Made by a program: the position numbers and the translations under genes. From contig JAZRPV010000008.1 in NCBI GenBank assembly GCA_045649455.1, forward strand, positions 1 through 27,719: a stretch of DNA of 27,719 bases, in the 5' to 3' direction. The notes below the pieces were generated by a model that saw nothing but the letters and a program-made list of their open reading frames with translations, did not search any database and was not told the DNA's origin. This document shows positions 15,530-24,014 of this stretch, piece by piece. The stretch is from JAEDES01 sp045649455 (GTDB lineage: Bacteria; Bacillota_I; Bacilli_A; RF39; UBA660). Numbering within the stretch: position 1 is the first letter of the stretch; each line of letters begins with the position of its first letter.

Positions 15530-17053
15530 ATGTCATTACCAAAATCTTTACAAAGAGTAGTAGAAGTAAATCCAAGTATTGAACATTTTGTAAGAGGATT
15601 ACCAAATCTTGGTAAACCATTAAATAGTGATACTTTTTCACCTGAAGTAGACAAGATTGCCAATGTTTTTGAACTATACGGAAATGAATTATATGCTTTA
15701 GAAAATGACCGTATTAAAGGTAGAAGTTCAAGATCTTTAGGTGGAGGAAGTCCAATGAGAACACCTGCATTTCCATTATGTAAGGAAGAACTATTAAAGG
15801 TTATTGAAGAAGATGCTTTATCTGATTACCCAATGGCTGCAGGAGATGAAGATGCAAGAAAAGTAATAGCTGATTACTTAATTGCTGAAGGATTTGATCG
15901 TGAAGAACCTATTACAGAAGACAATGTTATTTTTACAGTTTCAACTACTCAAGCATTTAATATTATTTTAAAAATAATCGCTCGTCCACATGATGTCGTA
16001 TTAATGACTGGACCAAACTATGGATTATTTACTTTCGCTCCTGAAAGAACAGCAGGTGCAACAGTAGAGATACTTCCATTATCAGAAGAAGATGATTGGT
16101 ATGTTAATCCAGAAAAATTAAGACAAAGAATTGATGAGATTAATAAACAACTAGAAGAGAAGTATAAAGGTAAATTAGACTATACTCCTAAAGTAGTTGC
16201 TTTCTTAAATGAAAATCCTCATAATCCTCTAGGAAAAGTAATGAGTGAAAAAAATAAACAAATCCTAGAAGGCATTGGAGATGTTTGTTTAGAAAAAGGT
16301 GTATTTGTTATAGATGATATTATCTATAGAGATTTAACTTTTGATCGAGATAATCTAGCTAAACCAATGCAAACATATTCAAAGTATTTTGATAATACTA
16401 TTACAATTACAGGATTATCAAAAGCATATGGAATGGCATCTATTAGATCAGGAATGGTTGTTGCCAATGAAATAATAATTCGTGGTATTAGAAATTATAT
16501 TTTCCAACAAATGGATTCTTCTCCAGTACTTCAAGGTAAAGCTCTAGCAGGAGCATTTAATACAACACCAAGAAGAGAAGAAGAATATAAAAAATATTTT
16601 GATCCAATCATGCAAGAATATAAATTTAGATTAGAATTATTAAAATCTTTAGTAGAAGGTCTAGATAGTATTAAAGATCCAGTTGTAAGAAAACAAGTAG
16701 AAAAAGAAATCAGAAAATATGCATCTAATGACTTTAATGTAAATGAAGTATTAGATGGTATCCCAGGAGTAAGTTTAGTAAATGGAACTTATCCAGAATC
16801 AGGTTTCTTTGTAATGTTAGATTATACACCATTAAAAGATAAAACTTCTCCAGAAAATGGAAGAGTTATATCTGATGAGAAAGAACTACTTAAATATATG
16901 TATGAACAAGAAAAAATAAAATTAATTTTAGGAGAATCAATTTCATGGCCAAATGAAGACCAATTAGTCGGAAGAGTAACTACCGCTTTACCAAGAGAAG
17001 ATTTAGTTGAACACTTTGGTGCAATGAATAGATGTTTAAGGAAGTTGAAATAG
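15530..17053 (+). CDS. PLP-dependent fold-type I aminotransferase-like enzyme
   Basis: 507 aa from ATG 15530. Class I/II aminotransferase fold: SDYPMAAGDEDAR (substrate-entry region), NENPHNPLG (227-235, Asn232 in the cofactor position), Asp263 and Tyr266 in VIDDIIY, the Schiff-base Lys298 in GLSKAYG, the phosphate-binding Arg306 and a late Arg482 (GRVTTALPRED) in the place of the substrate-carboxylate arginine. It is about 100 residues longer than standard 400-aa family members, chiefly through an extra helical segment before the small domain (about 345-415); this recalls larger branches such as aspartate 4-decarboxylase, so transamination is likely but not certain. ATG 15530 is preferred to 15524 because TTGGAGGG (15516-15523) abuts the latter. 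First gene of the run, one base before the ATP-grasp gene. Confidence 0.88.
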   Translation: MSLPKSLQRVVEVNPSIEHFVRGLPNLGKPLNSDTFSPEVDKIANVFELYGNELYALENDRIKGRSSRSLGGGSPMRTPAFPLCKEELLKVIEEDALSDYPMAAGDEDARKVIADYLIAEGFDREEPITEDNVIFTVSTTQAFNIILKIIARPHDVVLMTGPNYGLFTFAPERTAGATVEILPLSEEDDWYVNPEKLRQRIDEINKQLEEKYKGKLDYTPKVVAFLNENPHNPLGKVMSEKNKQILEGIGDVCLEKGVFVIDDIIYRDLTFDRDNLAKPMQTYSKYFDNTITITGLSKAYGMASIRSGMVVANEIIIRGIRNYIFQQMDSSPVLQGKALAGAFNTTPRREEEYKKYFDPIMQEYKFRLELLKSLVEGLDSIKDPVVRKQVEKEIRKYASNDFNVNEVLDGIPGVSLVNGTYPESGFFVMLDYTPLKDKTSPENGRVISDEKELLKYMYEQEKIKLILGESISWPNEDQLVGRVTTALPREDLVEHFGAMNRCLRKLK

Positions 17054-17054
17054 T

Positions 17055-17906
17055 ATGAAAAAAATAGGAATAGTTTCTTGTAATGAATGGCAAGGAAAAA
17101 TAAAAGAGGATTTATATCTTCAAGAAGCATTAAAAGAACAAGGTAAAGATGCTGAAATAATATCATGGGAAGATAAAGAAATTAATTATGATGAATATGA
17201 TTTATTAATACTTAGATCAGTATGGGGATATCAACACAAATATAAAGAATTTAAAGAATGGTTACTTAGTATTAAAGATAAAGGAATTAAACTTTTAAAT
17301 GAACCAGATCAAATACTAAGAAATATTCGTAAGAATATTCAATTCGCATATTTAGTAAATAATGATATTCCTCATATCCCAACAATAATTATTTATTCAA
17401 AAGAAGATTTAGATACACTTTTAAGTACAGTAAAAACAGGTGTAATTAAACCAATAATTTCTGGTAGTGGAAATAATACATTCTTAGTAAATGAAGATTT
17501 AGATAGAAATATTTTACTATCACTTCTAGATATAGAAGATAATGGTTTAATGTATCAACCATATATAGAAGGAATAAAAGATGGGGAATATGCTTGTATT
17601 TATATTGATAATGAACCATCACATAATATGTTACGTTTCCCTGGAATATTTTCTACAAAAGATAAACCAAAATATTTAGAATCTATCCCAGAAGATGTAA
17701 AAGCACTAGCAGATAAAGTAGCATCTCTAGATGAATATAAAGATGCATTATATATGAGAATAGACATTGTTATTAATAATGGTATTCCAACTATTATGGA
17801 GGTAGAACTAGCAGAACCAGATTTATTATTTAAATATATTCCAGATGAAAATATTAGAAATAATAAAGTTAAAGAATTCGCTAAAAAATTAATCAGGAGG
17901 TTATAA
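17055..17906 (+). CDS. ATP-grasp ligase (RimK/DcsG-like)
   Basis: 283 aa. The plan is that of small ATP-grasp ligases: an N-terminal pre-ATP-grasp lobe with DLLILRSVWGYQHKYKEF (about 49-66), an ATP-binding lysine region VIKPIISGSGN (130-140), the hinge-like YQPYIEG with Glu178 nearby, and acidic metal-binding residues Asp237 and Glu249/Glu251/Glu254 in IMEVELAEPDL. The 'RSVWGY' and 'ELAEPDL' motifs recall the O-ureido-D-serine cyclo-ligase (DcsG) and glutathione-synthetase-like branch. Members join a carboxylate, through an acyl-phosphate, to an amine. The substrate cannot be read from sequence. AAGGAAG precedes the ATG; the stop directly abuts the next ATG (TAAATG), implying tight coupling to a second, unrelated ATP-grasp enzyme. 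Confidence 0.85.
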   Translation: MKKIGIVSCNEWQGKIKEDLYLQEALKEQGKDAEIISWEDKEINYDEYDLLILRSVWGYQHKYKEFKEWLLSIKDKGIKLLNEPDQILRNIRKNIQFAYLVNNDIPHIPTIIIYSKEDLDTLLSTVKTGVIKPIISGSGNNTFLVNEDLDRNILLSLLDIEDNGLMYQPYIEGIKDGEYACIYIDNEPSHNMLRFPGIFSTKDKPKYLESIPEDVKALADKVASLDEYKDALYMRIDIVINNGIPTIMEVELAEPDLLFKYIPDENIRNNKVKEFAKKLIRRL

Positions 17907-19160
17907 ATGAAAACACTATTATATTTTGAAGAATATGAAAGTCCACTATCACATGAATTATTTAAAAGAGATGATATTGATTTTATCATATTAAGAACAT
18001 CTAAAAACTTAAAATTTTTCTCTCAAGAATATTTAGATCAAACATCAAAATATAAAGTCTTTGTAACTGATTATTCTAAGGATATAAAGGAAGAGGCTAA
18101 AAGATTTAAAACTTGGTGTGAAGAGAATAACATATCAATTGATTATTTCTTAAATGATTCTGAATATTACTTAGAATATGCAAACCTTTTTGCAAATACT
18201 CTAGGTTTAGAATCTTTAACAGAAGAACAAACATCTTGGGTAAGAGATAAAGTATCAATGAAAGATCGTTTTAACGAAATAGGTCTATCTACAGTAGATT
18301 ATGCCCCTGTAGAAAGTAAAGAAGATGTTATTAATTTTCTAATGAAACATCCAGGAGAAGAAATAGTATTTAAACCTAGACGAGGAATGAATAGTATTGA
18401 TACTTATAGAATTTCATCAATTGAAGATATCGATAATTTAGATATAACTTTTAAACCAGGAAAATACATGGTAGAAAGTTTTTGTTATGACCATGAATGG
18501 TCTATAGAAAGTATTGTACAAGATGGAGTAGTCTTAGATTCATATCTTACTTATATTCCAAATGCAACTATATGGGCATCAATCTCTAATGATTTAAATT
18601 GTCATATGACTGTACCAAATCATCCAGATTATTTTAAATTTAAATGTAAAGATTTAATTCAAACAATAGTATCTGGAATGAACTTAGAAAATGGTGTTAT
18701 GACGATTGAAGTATTTATAGATGAAGATGGTAATGTTAAACCTAGTGAATTAGGTTGGAGATTACCAGGGTGTCAAGCAACCACAAATCATGGAATATCT
18801 TATGGAATAAATATTTATGATATTTTAATTGATATCGCTACTCATAAAAAAGTAAATCTTACTTATAGAAATCCAATTATAAGTGTTGGAGATCTATATT
18901 TACCAAATAAAGAAGGAGTAGTTACAAAACTAACTCCACTAGAAGACCTTCTTCAAATGGAAGGTGCCATCAATGGACAAATGACTGCAAGACTTGGAGA
19001 ATATCAAACTAAAAGAAGAGTTGGAAATGACTCTTCAGGTTGGGTTCAAGTAGCATCAAATACTCCAGAAGAAACTTTACAAAGAATGCAAAATATATAT
19101 AATAATTTTCAAATAGAAACAGAAAAAGGAAGAAGGTTAGTATATGTTAAAAAAGATTAG
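17907..19160 (+). CDS. ATP-grasp ligase (biotin-carboxylase/L-amino-acid-ligase-like)
   Basis: 417 aa. The N-terminal lobe (1-110) is followed by an ATP-grasp domain: WVRDKVSMKDRFNEIGL (111-127), the lysine and Gly-rich segment FKPRRGMNS (155-163), YMVESFCYDHEWSIESIV (187-204), and the metal-site segment MTIEVF...KPSELGWRLPG (265-288, Glu268 and Glu281). A C-terminal domain of about 120 residues follows. The plan resembles the BacD/L-amino-acid ligase and carbamoyl-phosphate-synthase-like group, which form amide bonds with ATP cleavage. It differs clearly in length and motifs from the preceding ATP-grasp enzyme. AGGAGGTTA is the ribosome binding site. Its end overlaps the lipoprotein gene by 17 nt. 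Confidence 0.87.
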   Translation: MKTLLYFEEYESPLSHELFKRDDIDFIILRTSKNLKFFSQEYLDQTSKYKVFVTDYSKDIKEEAKRFKTWCEENNISIDYFLNDSEYYLEYANLFANTLGLESLTEEQTSWVRDKVSMKDRFNEIGLSTVDYAPVESKEDVINFLMKHPGEEIVFKPRRGMNSIDTYRISSIEDIDNLDITFKPGKYMVESFCYDHEWSIESIVQDGVVLDSYLTYIPNATIWASISNDLNCHMTVPNHPDYFKFKCKDLIQTIVSGMNLENGVMTIEVFIDEDGNVKPSELGWRLPGCQATTNHGISYGINIYDILIDIATHKKVNLTYRNPIISVGDLYLPNKEGVVTKLTPLEDLLQMEGAINGQMTARLGEYQTKRRVGNDSSGWVQVASNTPEETLQRMQNIYNNFQIETEKGRRLVYVKKD

Positions 19161-19905
19161 TTTAATTCTAATAATGCTTTTATTAGTAACAGGTTGTCAA
19201 AAAACAACTGTTGTTAATAATTTATCTGATCTAGATAATCAAAAAGTAGGAGTATATACAGGTTCTGAATATGACAAAATTGTATCCAAAGAATTACCTA
19301 ATTCAACACCTGCATATTACAACAGTTATAATGATCAAATAATTGCTTTAAAGTCATCTAAAATATCTGCATTCTTAACAGATGAACCACTAGCAAAAGA
19401 AATATTAAAAAATAATGAAGGTCTAAAAATATTAGATACTAAATTAACCGAAGATTCTTATGCTTTTGCAATTAATAAAGATCAAAAAGAATTAAAAAAA
19501 CAAATAGATAAAATTCTAACAGATATGAAAGAATCTAATAAATTAAAAGAATTAGAAGATAAATGGTTTGGTGATGATGAATCAAAAAAAGTATTAGAAA
19601 AATACAATTATAAATCATCTAAAAAAATTAGATTTGCAACAGTATCAGCATCTGCACCATTCTCATATATGAAGAATAATAAAGTAGTTGGATATGATAT
19701 CGATATTATCAATTATATTGGTTATAAATTAAATTACGAAGTAGAAATAGTCGACATGGCTTTTGAAGGAATAATACCTGCTGTCGTATCTAACAAAGTA
19801 GATGTAGCCGGATGTTCCATTATCATAACTGAAGATAGAAAAAAATCAGTATTATTCTCAATACCTAACTATACAGGAGGAATTGTAGTAGTAACGAAAG
19901 AGTAG
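19144..19905 (+). CDS. Amino-acid-type ABC transporter binding lipoprotein, circularly permuted
   Basis: 253 aa lipoprotein. Type II signal peptide with lipobox VTGC, lipidated Cys18. The family is SBP_bac_3 (polar amino acid binding, GlnH/ArtJ-like), but the halves are swapped. Residues 27-143 (LSDLDNQKVGVYTGSEYD to KLKELEDKWFGDD) match the part that normally follows the hinge and ends the protein. Residues 161-252 (KIRFATVSASAPFSYM, VVGYDIDIINYIG, VDMAFEGIIPAVVSNKVDV, ITEDRKKSVLFS, YTGGIVVVTK) match the normal start. Total length still equals one complete domain, so this is a permutation and not a truncation of a double domain as far as I can see. It is followed by permease and ATPase genes and so is likely functional. 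Substrate unknown, perhaps an amino acid. Confidence 0.9.
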   Translation: MLKKISLILIMLLLVTGCQKTTVVNNLSDLDNQKVGVYTGSEYDKIVSKELPNSTPAYYNSYNDQIIALKSSKISAFLTDEPLAKEILKNNEGLKILDTKLTEDSYAFAINKDQKELKKQIDKILTDMKESNKLKELEDKWFGDDESKKVLEKYNYKSSKKIRFATVSASAPFSYMKNNKVVGYDIDIINYIGYKLNYEVEIVDMAFEGIIPAVVSNKVDVAGCSIIITEDRKKSVLFSIPNYTGGIVVVTKE

Positions 19906-19913
19906 GTGAAACT

Positions 19914-20657
19914 ATGAAAAAAATATTAAAAGTAATCCCTATAATTTTAATAATAATTTTACTAGTATTATTTATAGATTTTAAAGAATTACAAACAAGT
20001 TTTTATAGAACATTAATAGAAGAACAAAGATATTTCTTAATACTTAAAGGATTAAATTCTACTTTAATTATATCTTTCTTATCTATTATATTTGGTTCTA
20101 TCTTAGGACTAATATTATGTATTTTTAGAAAATCTAAATTAACTAAATTTATTATTAAATTATTACAAGGTATACCAATAACAGTATTATTATTAATATT
20201 TTATTATGTTATTTTTGCAACTATAAATATAGATCCAATTATAGTCGCAATAATAACTTTCTCTATATATTTTTCTGCATACATTGCAGAAGTATTTAGA
20301 GCATCCCTTGATTCAATAAATCCTACTCAAATTATTTCATCTTATTCTTTAGGATTCTCTAAGAAAGAAACATTAAAGTATATAATACTTCCACAAGCTT
20401 TATCTTTTGCAATACCAACTTTTAAGAATGAAGCTGTATCTTTAATTAAACTAACATCAATCGCTGGATTTATATCAATAATGGATTTAACTAAAGCTTC
20501 TGATATTATAAGAAATAGAACTTATGAAGCATTCTTTCCATTAATAGTAACGGCAATTATTTATTTCTTAATATGTTTATTATTTTCATATATATTAGAT
20601 TGTTTTTATAAAAAGATAAATCCAAGAAATTATAAAAGAGGTGATGATAAATGTTAG
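19914..20657 (+). CDS. Amino-acid-type ABC transporter permease
   Basis: 247 aa, HisM/GlnP-type inner-membrane permease. An N-terminal hydrophobic helix (about 7-21) precedes the usual core: the LILKGLNSTLIISFLSI start, LLQGIPITVLLLIFYY, and the EAA-type loop EVFRASLDSINPTQIISSYS...LPQA (126-162) that docks on the ATPase, then further TM helices to about 230. AGGTGA lies before the ATG, 8 nt after the lipoprotein stop. The stop overlaps the ATPase start by 7 nt. As a single permease gene it would work as a homodimer. Confidence 0.92.
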   Translation: MKKILKVIPIILIIILLVLFIDFKELQTSFYRTLIEEQRYFLILKGLNSTLIISFLSIIFGSILGLILCIFRKSKLTKFIIKLLQGIPITVLLLIFYYVIFATINIDPIIVAIITFSIYFSAYIAEVFRASLDSINPTQIISSYSLGFSKKETLKYIILPQALSFAIPTFKNEAVSLIKLTSIAGFISIMDLTKASDIIRNRTYEAFFPLIVTAIIYFLICLLFSYILDCFYKKINPRNYKRGDDKC

Positions 20658-21328
20658 AAGTAAAACACATCTCTAAAGCATATAAAGATAATGTTATCTT
20701 AGAAGATATTAATTTTACTATTAAAAAAGGAGAAGTAATCTCTATAGTAGGAAATTCTGGTTGTGGTAAATCAACTATATTAAAATGTTTAAATAGAATA
20801 GAAAATATCTCATCAGGAGAAATAATTTTAAATGGTAAAGATATAACTGAATATAAAGTAGAAGAACTAAGACAAAAGATAGGTTTAGTCTTCCAAGATT
20901 ATAATTTATTTGAACATCTTACTATTATAGATAATTTAACTATAGGTTTAATTAAACTAAAAGGTTATTCAAAAGAATCCGCAACTAATGAAGCATTAAA
21001 ATTACTAAGTAAATTAAAATTATTGGATAAAGTAAATAACTATCCAGATGAATTATCAGGAGGAGAAAAACAACGTATTGCTATTGCAAGAACTCTTCTT
21101 ATGAAACCTGATATTATTCTTCTAGATGAACCAACTTCTGCTTTAGATAAATCTATGAAAAAAGAAGTATTAAAATTAATAGGTAACTTAGTAAAAGAAG
21201 ATTTAACTTTAATAATAGTTTCTCACGAAGATGATTTTGTTAAGAAAGTATCTGATAAGATTATAACTATTAAAAATAAGAAATCTAAAATAACTATTAA
21301 TAAGGAGAAAACTAATGGGTATAAGTAA
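20651..21328 (+). CDS. Amino-acid-type ABC transporter ATP-binding protein
   Basis: 225 aa, GlnQ/ArtM-like. Walker A GNSGCGKST (34-42), Q-loop Gln82 in VFQDYNLF, signature LSGGEKQR (135-142), Walker B IILLDEP (155-161), D-loop SALD, switch His192 in VSHED. All catalytic parts are intact. It powers the permease encoded just upstream. The start overlaps the permease stop, with GAGGTGATGAT as binding site; the end overlaps the next gene by 14 nt. Confidence 0.95.
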   Translation: MLEVKHISKAYKDNVILEDINFTIKKGEVISIVGNSGCGKSTILKCLNRIENISSGEIILNGKDITEYKVEELRQKIGLVFQDYNLFEHLTIIDNLTIGLIKLKGYSKESATNEALKLLSKLKLLDKVNNYPDELSGGEKQRIAIARTLLMKPDIILLDEPTSALDKSMKKEVLKLIGNLVKEDLTLIIVSHEDDFVKKVSDKIITIKNKKSKITINKEKTNGYK

Positions 21329-22175
21329 TTATCAATTAGTAGGTTCAATAAAATCAGGAGCTTCTCCAATCTTAAAATATATTTTAAAGAAAGACGATAA
21401 ATTATATTTATTAAGACTTTACAATACTGAGTTTTTTCAAGGGAGAATTAATGCTTTTAATAATATGAAATTACTAAGTCAAAAAGGTATAAAAGTACCT
21501 CAAGTAATGGAATATCAAACATTAGATAAAGAAAGATACTCATATGCCATAATTGAGTATATAGAAGGTACTTCTTTAGATAAAGTTTTAACTCCAGAAA
21601 ACGAAGAATTTTATGGAGAATTAGTTGGTAAAAAATTAAGAGATTTTCATCAAGTATCATCAAGACAAATAGATGTTAAAGATAAATATTTAAGATCAAT
21701 AGAAAAGAAAATAAAAAGAATAACTGATCAAAAGATAGATATAAATATAGATGAATTAATAAAGTATATAGAACAAAATAAACAATATTTAGAAGGTACA
21801 ACTTCTAGTATTATCCATGGAGATTTTCATCCAGGAAATTTAATTTTATCAGAAGATGATATTTACTTTATAGACTTAGATGTTTGTAAAGAGAATCATC
21901 CATATTCTGATCTTTCATCTAATGCTGACAACTCAGATTATAGAAAATTTTATTCAAGTTTAATAAATTCCTATTTTGATAATACTCCTCCAGAAGACTT
22001 TTGGAGAATCTATAACTTATATGGAATTATGTATCTTTTAGATTATATTTTATATGCTAAAAGAGAAGGAATGCCACTAAGTATAGCTGAAAAACAAATA
22101 GAGGAATTTTTAAAAAATAATAATCACTTTAGTACTGAACCATCTTGGTACAAAGTAAAAAGAAAGGAAAGTTAA
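21315..22175 (+). CDS. APH/choline-kinase-family small-molecule kinase (first copy)
   Basis: 286 aa, aminoglycoside-phosphotransferase/protein-kinase-like fold. The N-lobe (about 15-100) has LYLLRLYN around the ATP lysine position and an IIEYIEGTSLD hinge (about 76-86). The Brenner motif HGDFHPGN (168-175, catalytic Asp170, metal Asn175) and the IDLD metal site (Asp187) are intact. The C-terminal helices (about 225-280) would shape the acceptor pocket. The family phosphorylates hydroxyl groups of small molecules (aminoglycosides, choline, thiamine, homoserine, methylthioribose); the acceptor cannot be called here. AAGGAG precedes the ATG, which overlaps the ABC ATPase gene. Resistance to an antibiotic is possible, but its place among biosynthetic genes favours a pathway role. 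Confidence 0.85.
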   Translation: MGISNYQLVGSIKSGASPILKYILKKDDKLYLLRLYNTEFFQGRINAFNNMKLLSQKGIKVPQVMEYQTLDKERYSYAIIEYIEGTSLDKVLTPENEEFYGELVGKKLRDFHQVSSRQIDVKDKYLRSIEKKIKRITDQKIDINIDELIKYIEQNKQYLEGTTSSIIHGDFHPGNLILSEDDIYFIDLDVCKENHPYSDLSSNADNSDYRKFYSSLINSYFDNTPPEDFWRIYNLYGIMYLLDYILYAKREGMPLSIAEKQIEEFLKNNNHFSTEPSWYKVKRKES

Positions 22176-22176
22176 T

Positions 22177-23103
22177 ATGAGAGAATTAGTAAAATATGAA
22201 GGAAGTAGAGTTATATTAATGGCTTGTTCTAAATGTAATGTTGCATGTAAGCATTGTTATATTGGATACACTGGTAATAGAACTCCAGAAGAATTAGAAA
22301 GCCTTGCAAGACACTATCAAGAGAAATATAAAATTGTAAGAATTGATGGAGCAGAACCATTAGTAGATTTAGGTTATTTATCATCTTATAAAATAGTTGG
22401 TCAAGATTGGATTATGACTAATGGATTAAGAATATTTAAAGAACCTGAAGTAATTGATTTAATGATTGAAGCTGGAATAAAAACAGTGTTTATGTCATAT
22501 CACTTTGGTATTCAAGAAAGTTTAAATGGTATTACAAATGAAATGCTAAATAAGGTTATTGAAATGCTACGAGCAAAAGGATTAAGAGTAGTATTAATGA
22601 CAACAGTAACGAATAAGAATGCAAAAGACACTTTAGAAATTTGTGATACGGCTTATGACTTAGGTGCATCAGGAATTGAATTTAATAAAATATTTATTCA
22701 AGGACGTGCTAAAAATCTAACAGATGTGGGATTATTAAAACCAGAATATGATCAATTTTTTACTCAACTACAACAAGCTAGAGATAAATATCCAATAGAA
22801 GATTTAGAAGTAAGAAGAAGTGGAACATTCGGTCAAGATACAGTAAATTCTCCTGATAGATTCCAATGTAGTGCTGGAGTAAAAAAAGTATGTATCACTC
22901 CAGATGATAAAGTATATGGATGTACATGTATTTGTAAACCAGGATATGAAGTAGGAGAAGTAATAGATGGAGAAATCTTCTTATATAAAGACTTCCATAA
23001 TGATAGATCATGGTGTCTAGGAGATAAAATGGGAGAATTAGGAATAGAAGATATAAGAGATTTAAATAAAGAAGAAGTAAAAACACTAGTAAAAAGGATG
23101 TAA
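22177..23103 (+). CDS. Radical SAM enzyme with C-terminal Cys-rich (SPASM-like) region
   Basis: 308 aa. The CX3CX2C cluster motif is C20-NVA-C24-KH-C27, with an additional Cys17. A GAEPL motif corresponds to the SAM-binding GGEPL. TIM-barrel strands follow (WIMTNGLRI, TVFMSYHFG, LRVVLMTTVT, IEFNKIFIQGRAKNL). The C-terminal region carries Cys231, Cys239, Cys249, Cys251, Cys253 and Cys280, suggesting an auxiliary Fe-S cluster, but the spacing (CxCxC) is not canonical SPASM. No short peptide gene is seen nearby that could be a RiPP precursor. The likely substrate is a small molecule from this pathway. AAAGGAAAG precedes the ATG, one base after the kinase stop. Confidence 0.88.
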   Translation: MRELVKYEGSRVILMACSKCNVACKHCYIGYTGNRTPEELESLARHYQEKYKIVRIDGAEPLVDLGYLSSYKIVGQDWIMTNGLRIFKEPEVIDLMIEAGIKTVFMSYHFGIQESLNGITNEMLNKVIEMLRAKGLRVVLMTTVTNKNAKDTLEICDTAYDLGASGIEFNKIFIQGRAKNLTDVGLLKPEYDQFFTQLQQARDKYPIEDLEVRRSGTFGQDTVNSPDRFQCSAGVKKVCITPDDKVYGCTCICKPGYEVGEVIDGEIFLYKDFHNDRSWCLGDKMGELGIEDIRDLNKEEVKTLVKRM

Positions 23104-23104
23104 T

Positions 23105-23980
23105 ATGGAAGAGATTAAGACTATAAAACAAATATTTAGAATACACGGTCTAGAACAACCAACAACAGTACAAAGAATAAATACTGGTTTTAATCGTGCA
23201 GTCTTTGATATAGATAATAAATATGTTTTAAAAATATGTCTTAATCCCCAAAAAGAAGATGGAGTATTAAGAGAAATAGATTTCTATTTAAATAATAATT
23301 ATCCCTTTACTCCAAGATTAATAGCATTCAGTACAACAAAAAATATCCTTCCATACATCTACACTATAGAATCAAAACAACATGGTCAAAACTTATTTGA
23401 TGTATGGCCTAAACTAACAAAAGAAGAAAAAGAACAAACTCTAAAAGAATTATTAAGTATAATAAAAACTCTTCATAAAAGAGATAATCCTAATCCAGAA
23501 GAGTTAACTAATTTATTTAATAGTTATTTAAATCAAGCTATAAGTTCAAATGTATTAAAACCTGATCAAATAGAACAATTAAGATCTTTATCAGAAAGAA
23601 TCCTTCCATATTTTAAAGATACTAAGTTTGGTTTTATCCATGGAGATATTCACTTTAATAATATTATTTATACAGAAGAAGGATTAAAATTAATAGATTT
23701 TGAATCATCAAAAATAGGTCCTCTAGATAAAGAATTTGATACTTTATTTAGAATGGTAAGAGATCCAAGTAGTTTCAGTAAAGATCAAAATAAAGATGAT
23801 TATGAAGGAATAATAGAATTCTTTATAGAAAATTATCCAGAAGTATGTAGTGAAGAAAACTTTCAAAATCACTTATTAATTTATGATTGTATAAACTCAT
23901 TAAGATGGATAAAATTATATCCTGATTATCCAAGATATAATGATATATTATTTGAACAAAGTAAGAAATTGCTTAAGTAA
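23105..23980 (+). CDS. APH/choline-kinase-family small-molecule kinase (second copy)
   Basis: 291 aa, same fold as the kinase two genes upstream but only distantly similar. An N-lobe with INTGFNRAVFDIDNKYVLKI (nucleotide loop and ATP lysine, about 25-44), the Brenner motif HGDIHFNN (179-186, Asp181) and the IDFE metal site (Asp198). All catalytic residues are present. Start one base after the radical SAM stop, with AAAGGATG as binding site. Two distinct APH-type kinases flanking a radical SAM enzyme suggest two phosphorylation steps or two acceptors. The phosphoryl acceptor is unknown. Confidence 0.87.
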   Translation: MEEIKTIKQIFRIHGLEQPTTVQRINTGFNRAVFDIDNKYVLKICLNPQKEDGVLREIDFYLNNNYPFTPRLIAFSTTKNILPYIYTIESKQHGQNLFDVWPKLTKEEKEQTLKELLSIIKTLHKRDNPNPEELTNLFNSYLNQAISSNVLKPDQIEQLRSLSERILPYFKDTKFGFIHGDIHFNNIIYTEEGLKLIDFESSKIGPLDKEFDTLFRMVRDPSSFSKDQNKDDYEGIIEFFIENYPEVCSEENFQNHLLIYDCINSLRWIKLYPDYPRYNDILFEQSKKLLK

Positions 23981-23997
23981 AAAACACATGTTATAAT
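23969..23997 (+). promoter_or_regulatory. Possible internal promoter before the thymidylate-kinase-like gene
   Basis: TTGCTT (23969-23974), a 17-nt spacer with TGT before TATAAT (23992-23997). This 34-nt gap is the widest in the run; most other joints overlap or abut. It may give the last three genes a second transcript. Confidence 0.5.
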
Positions 23998-24014
23998 TAG
24001 AAAGGAAGATAGAT

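Noticed and set aside
22177..23103. A RiPP system built around the radical SAM enzyme.
   Set aside because: No small precursor ORF with a ribosome binding site is seen within the run; gaps are too short, and the other genes fit small-molecule chemistry better.
21315..23980. The two APH-type proteins as antibiotic-resistance genes.
   Set aside because: The Brenner motif alone does not show drug specificity, and both lie inside a biosynthetic-type gene run; no known resistance-enzyme signature was recognised.
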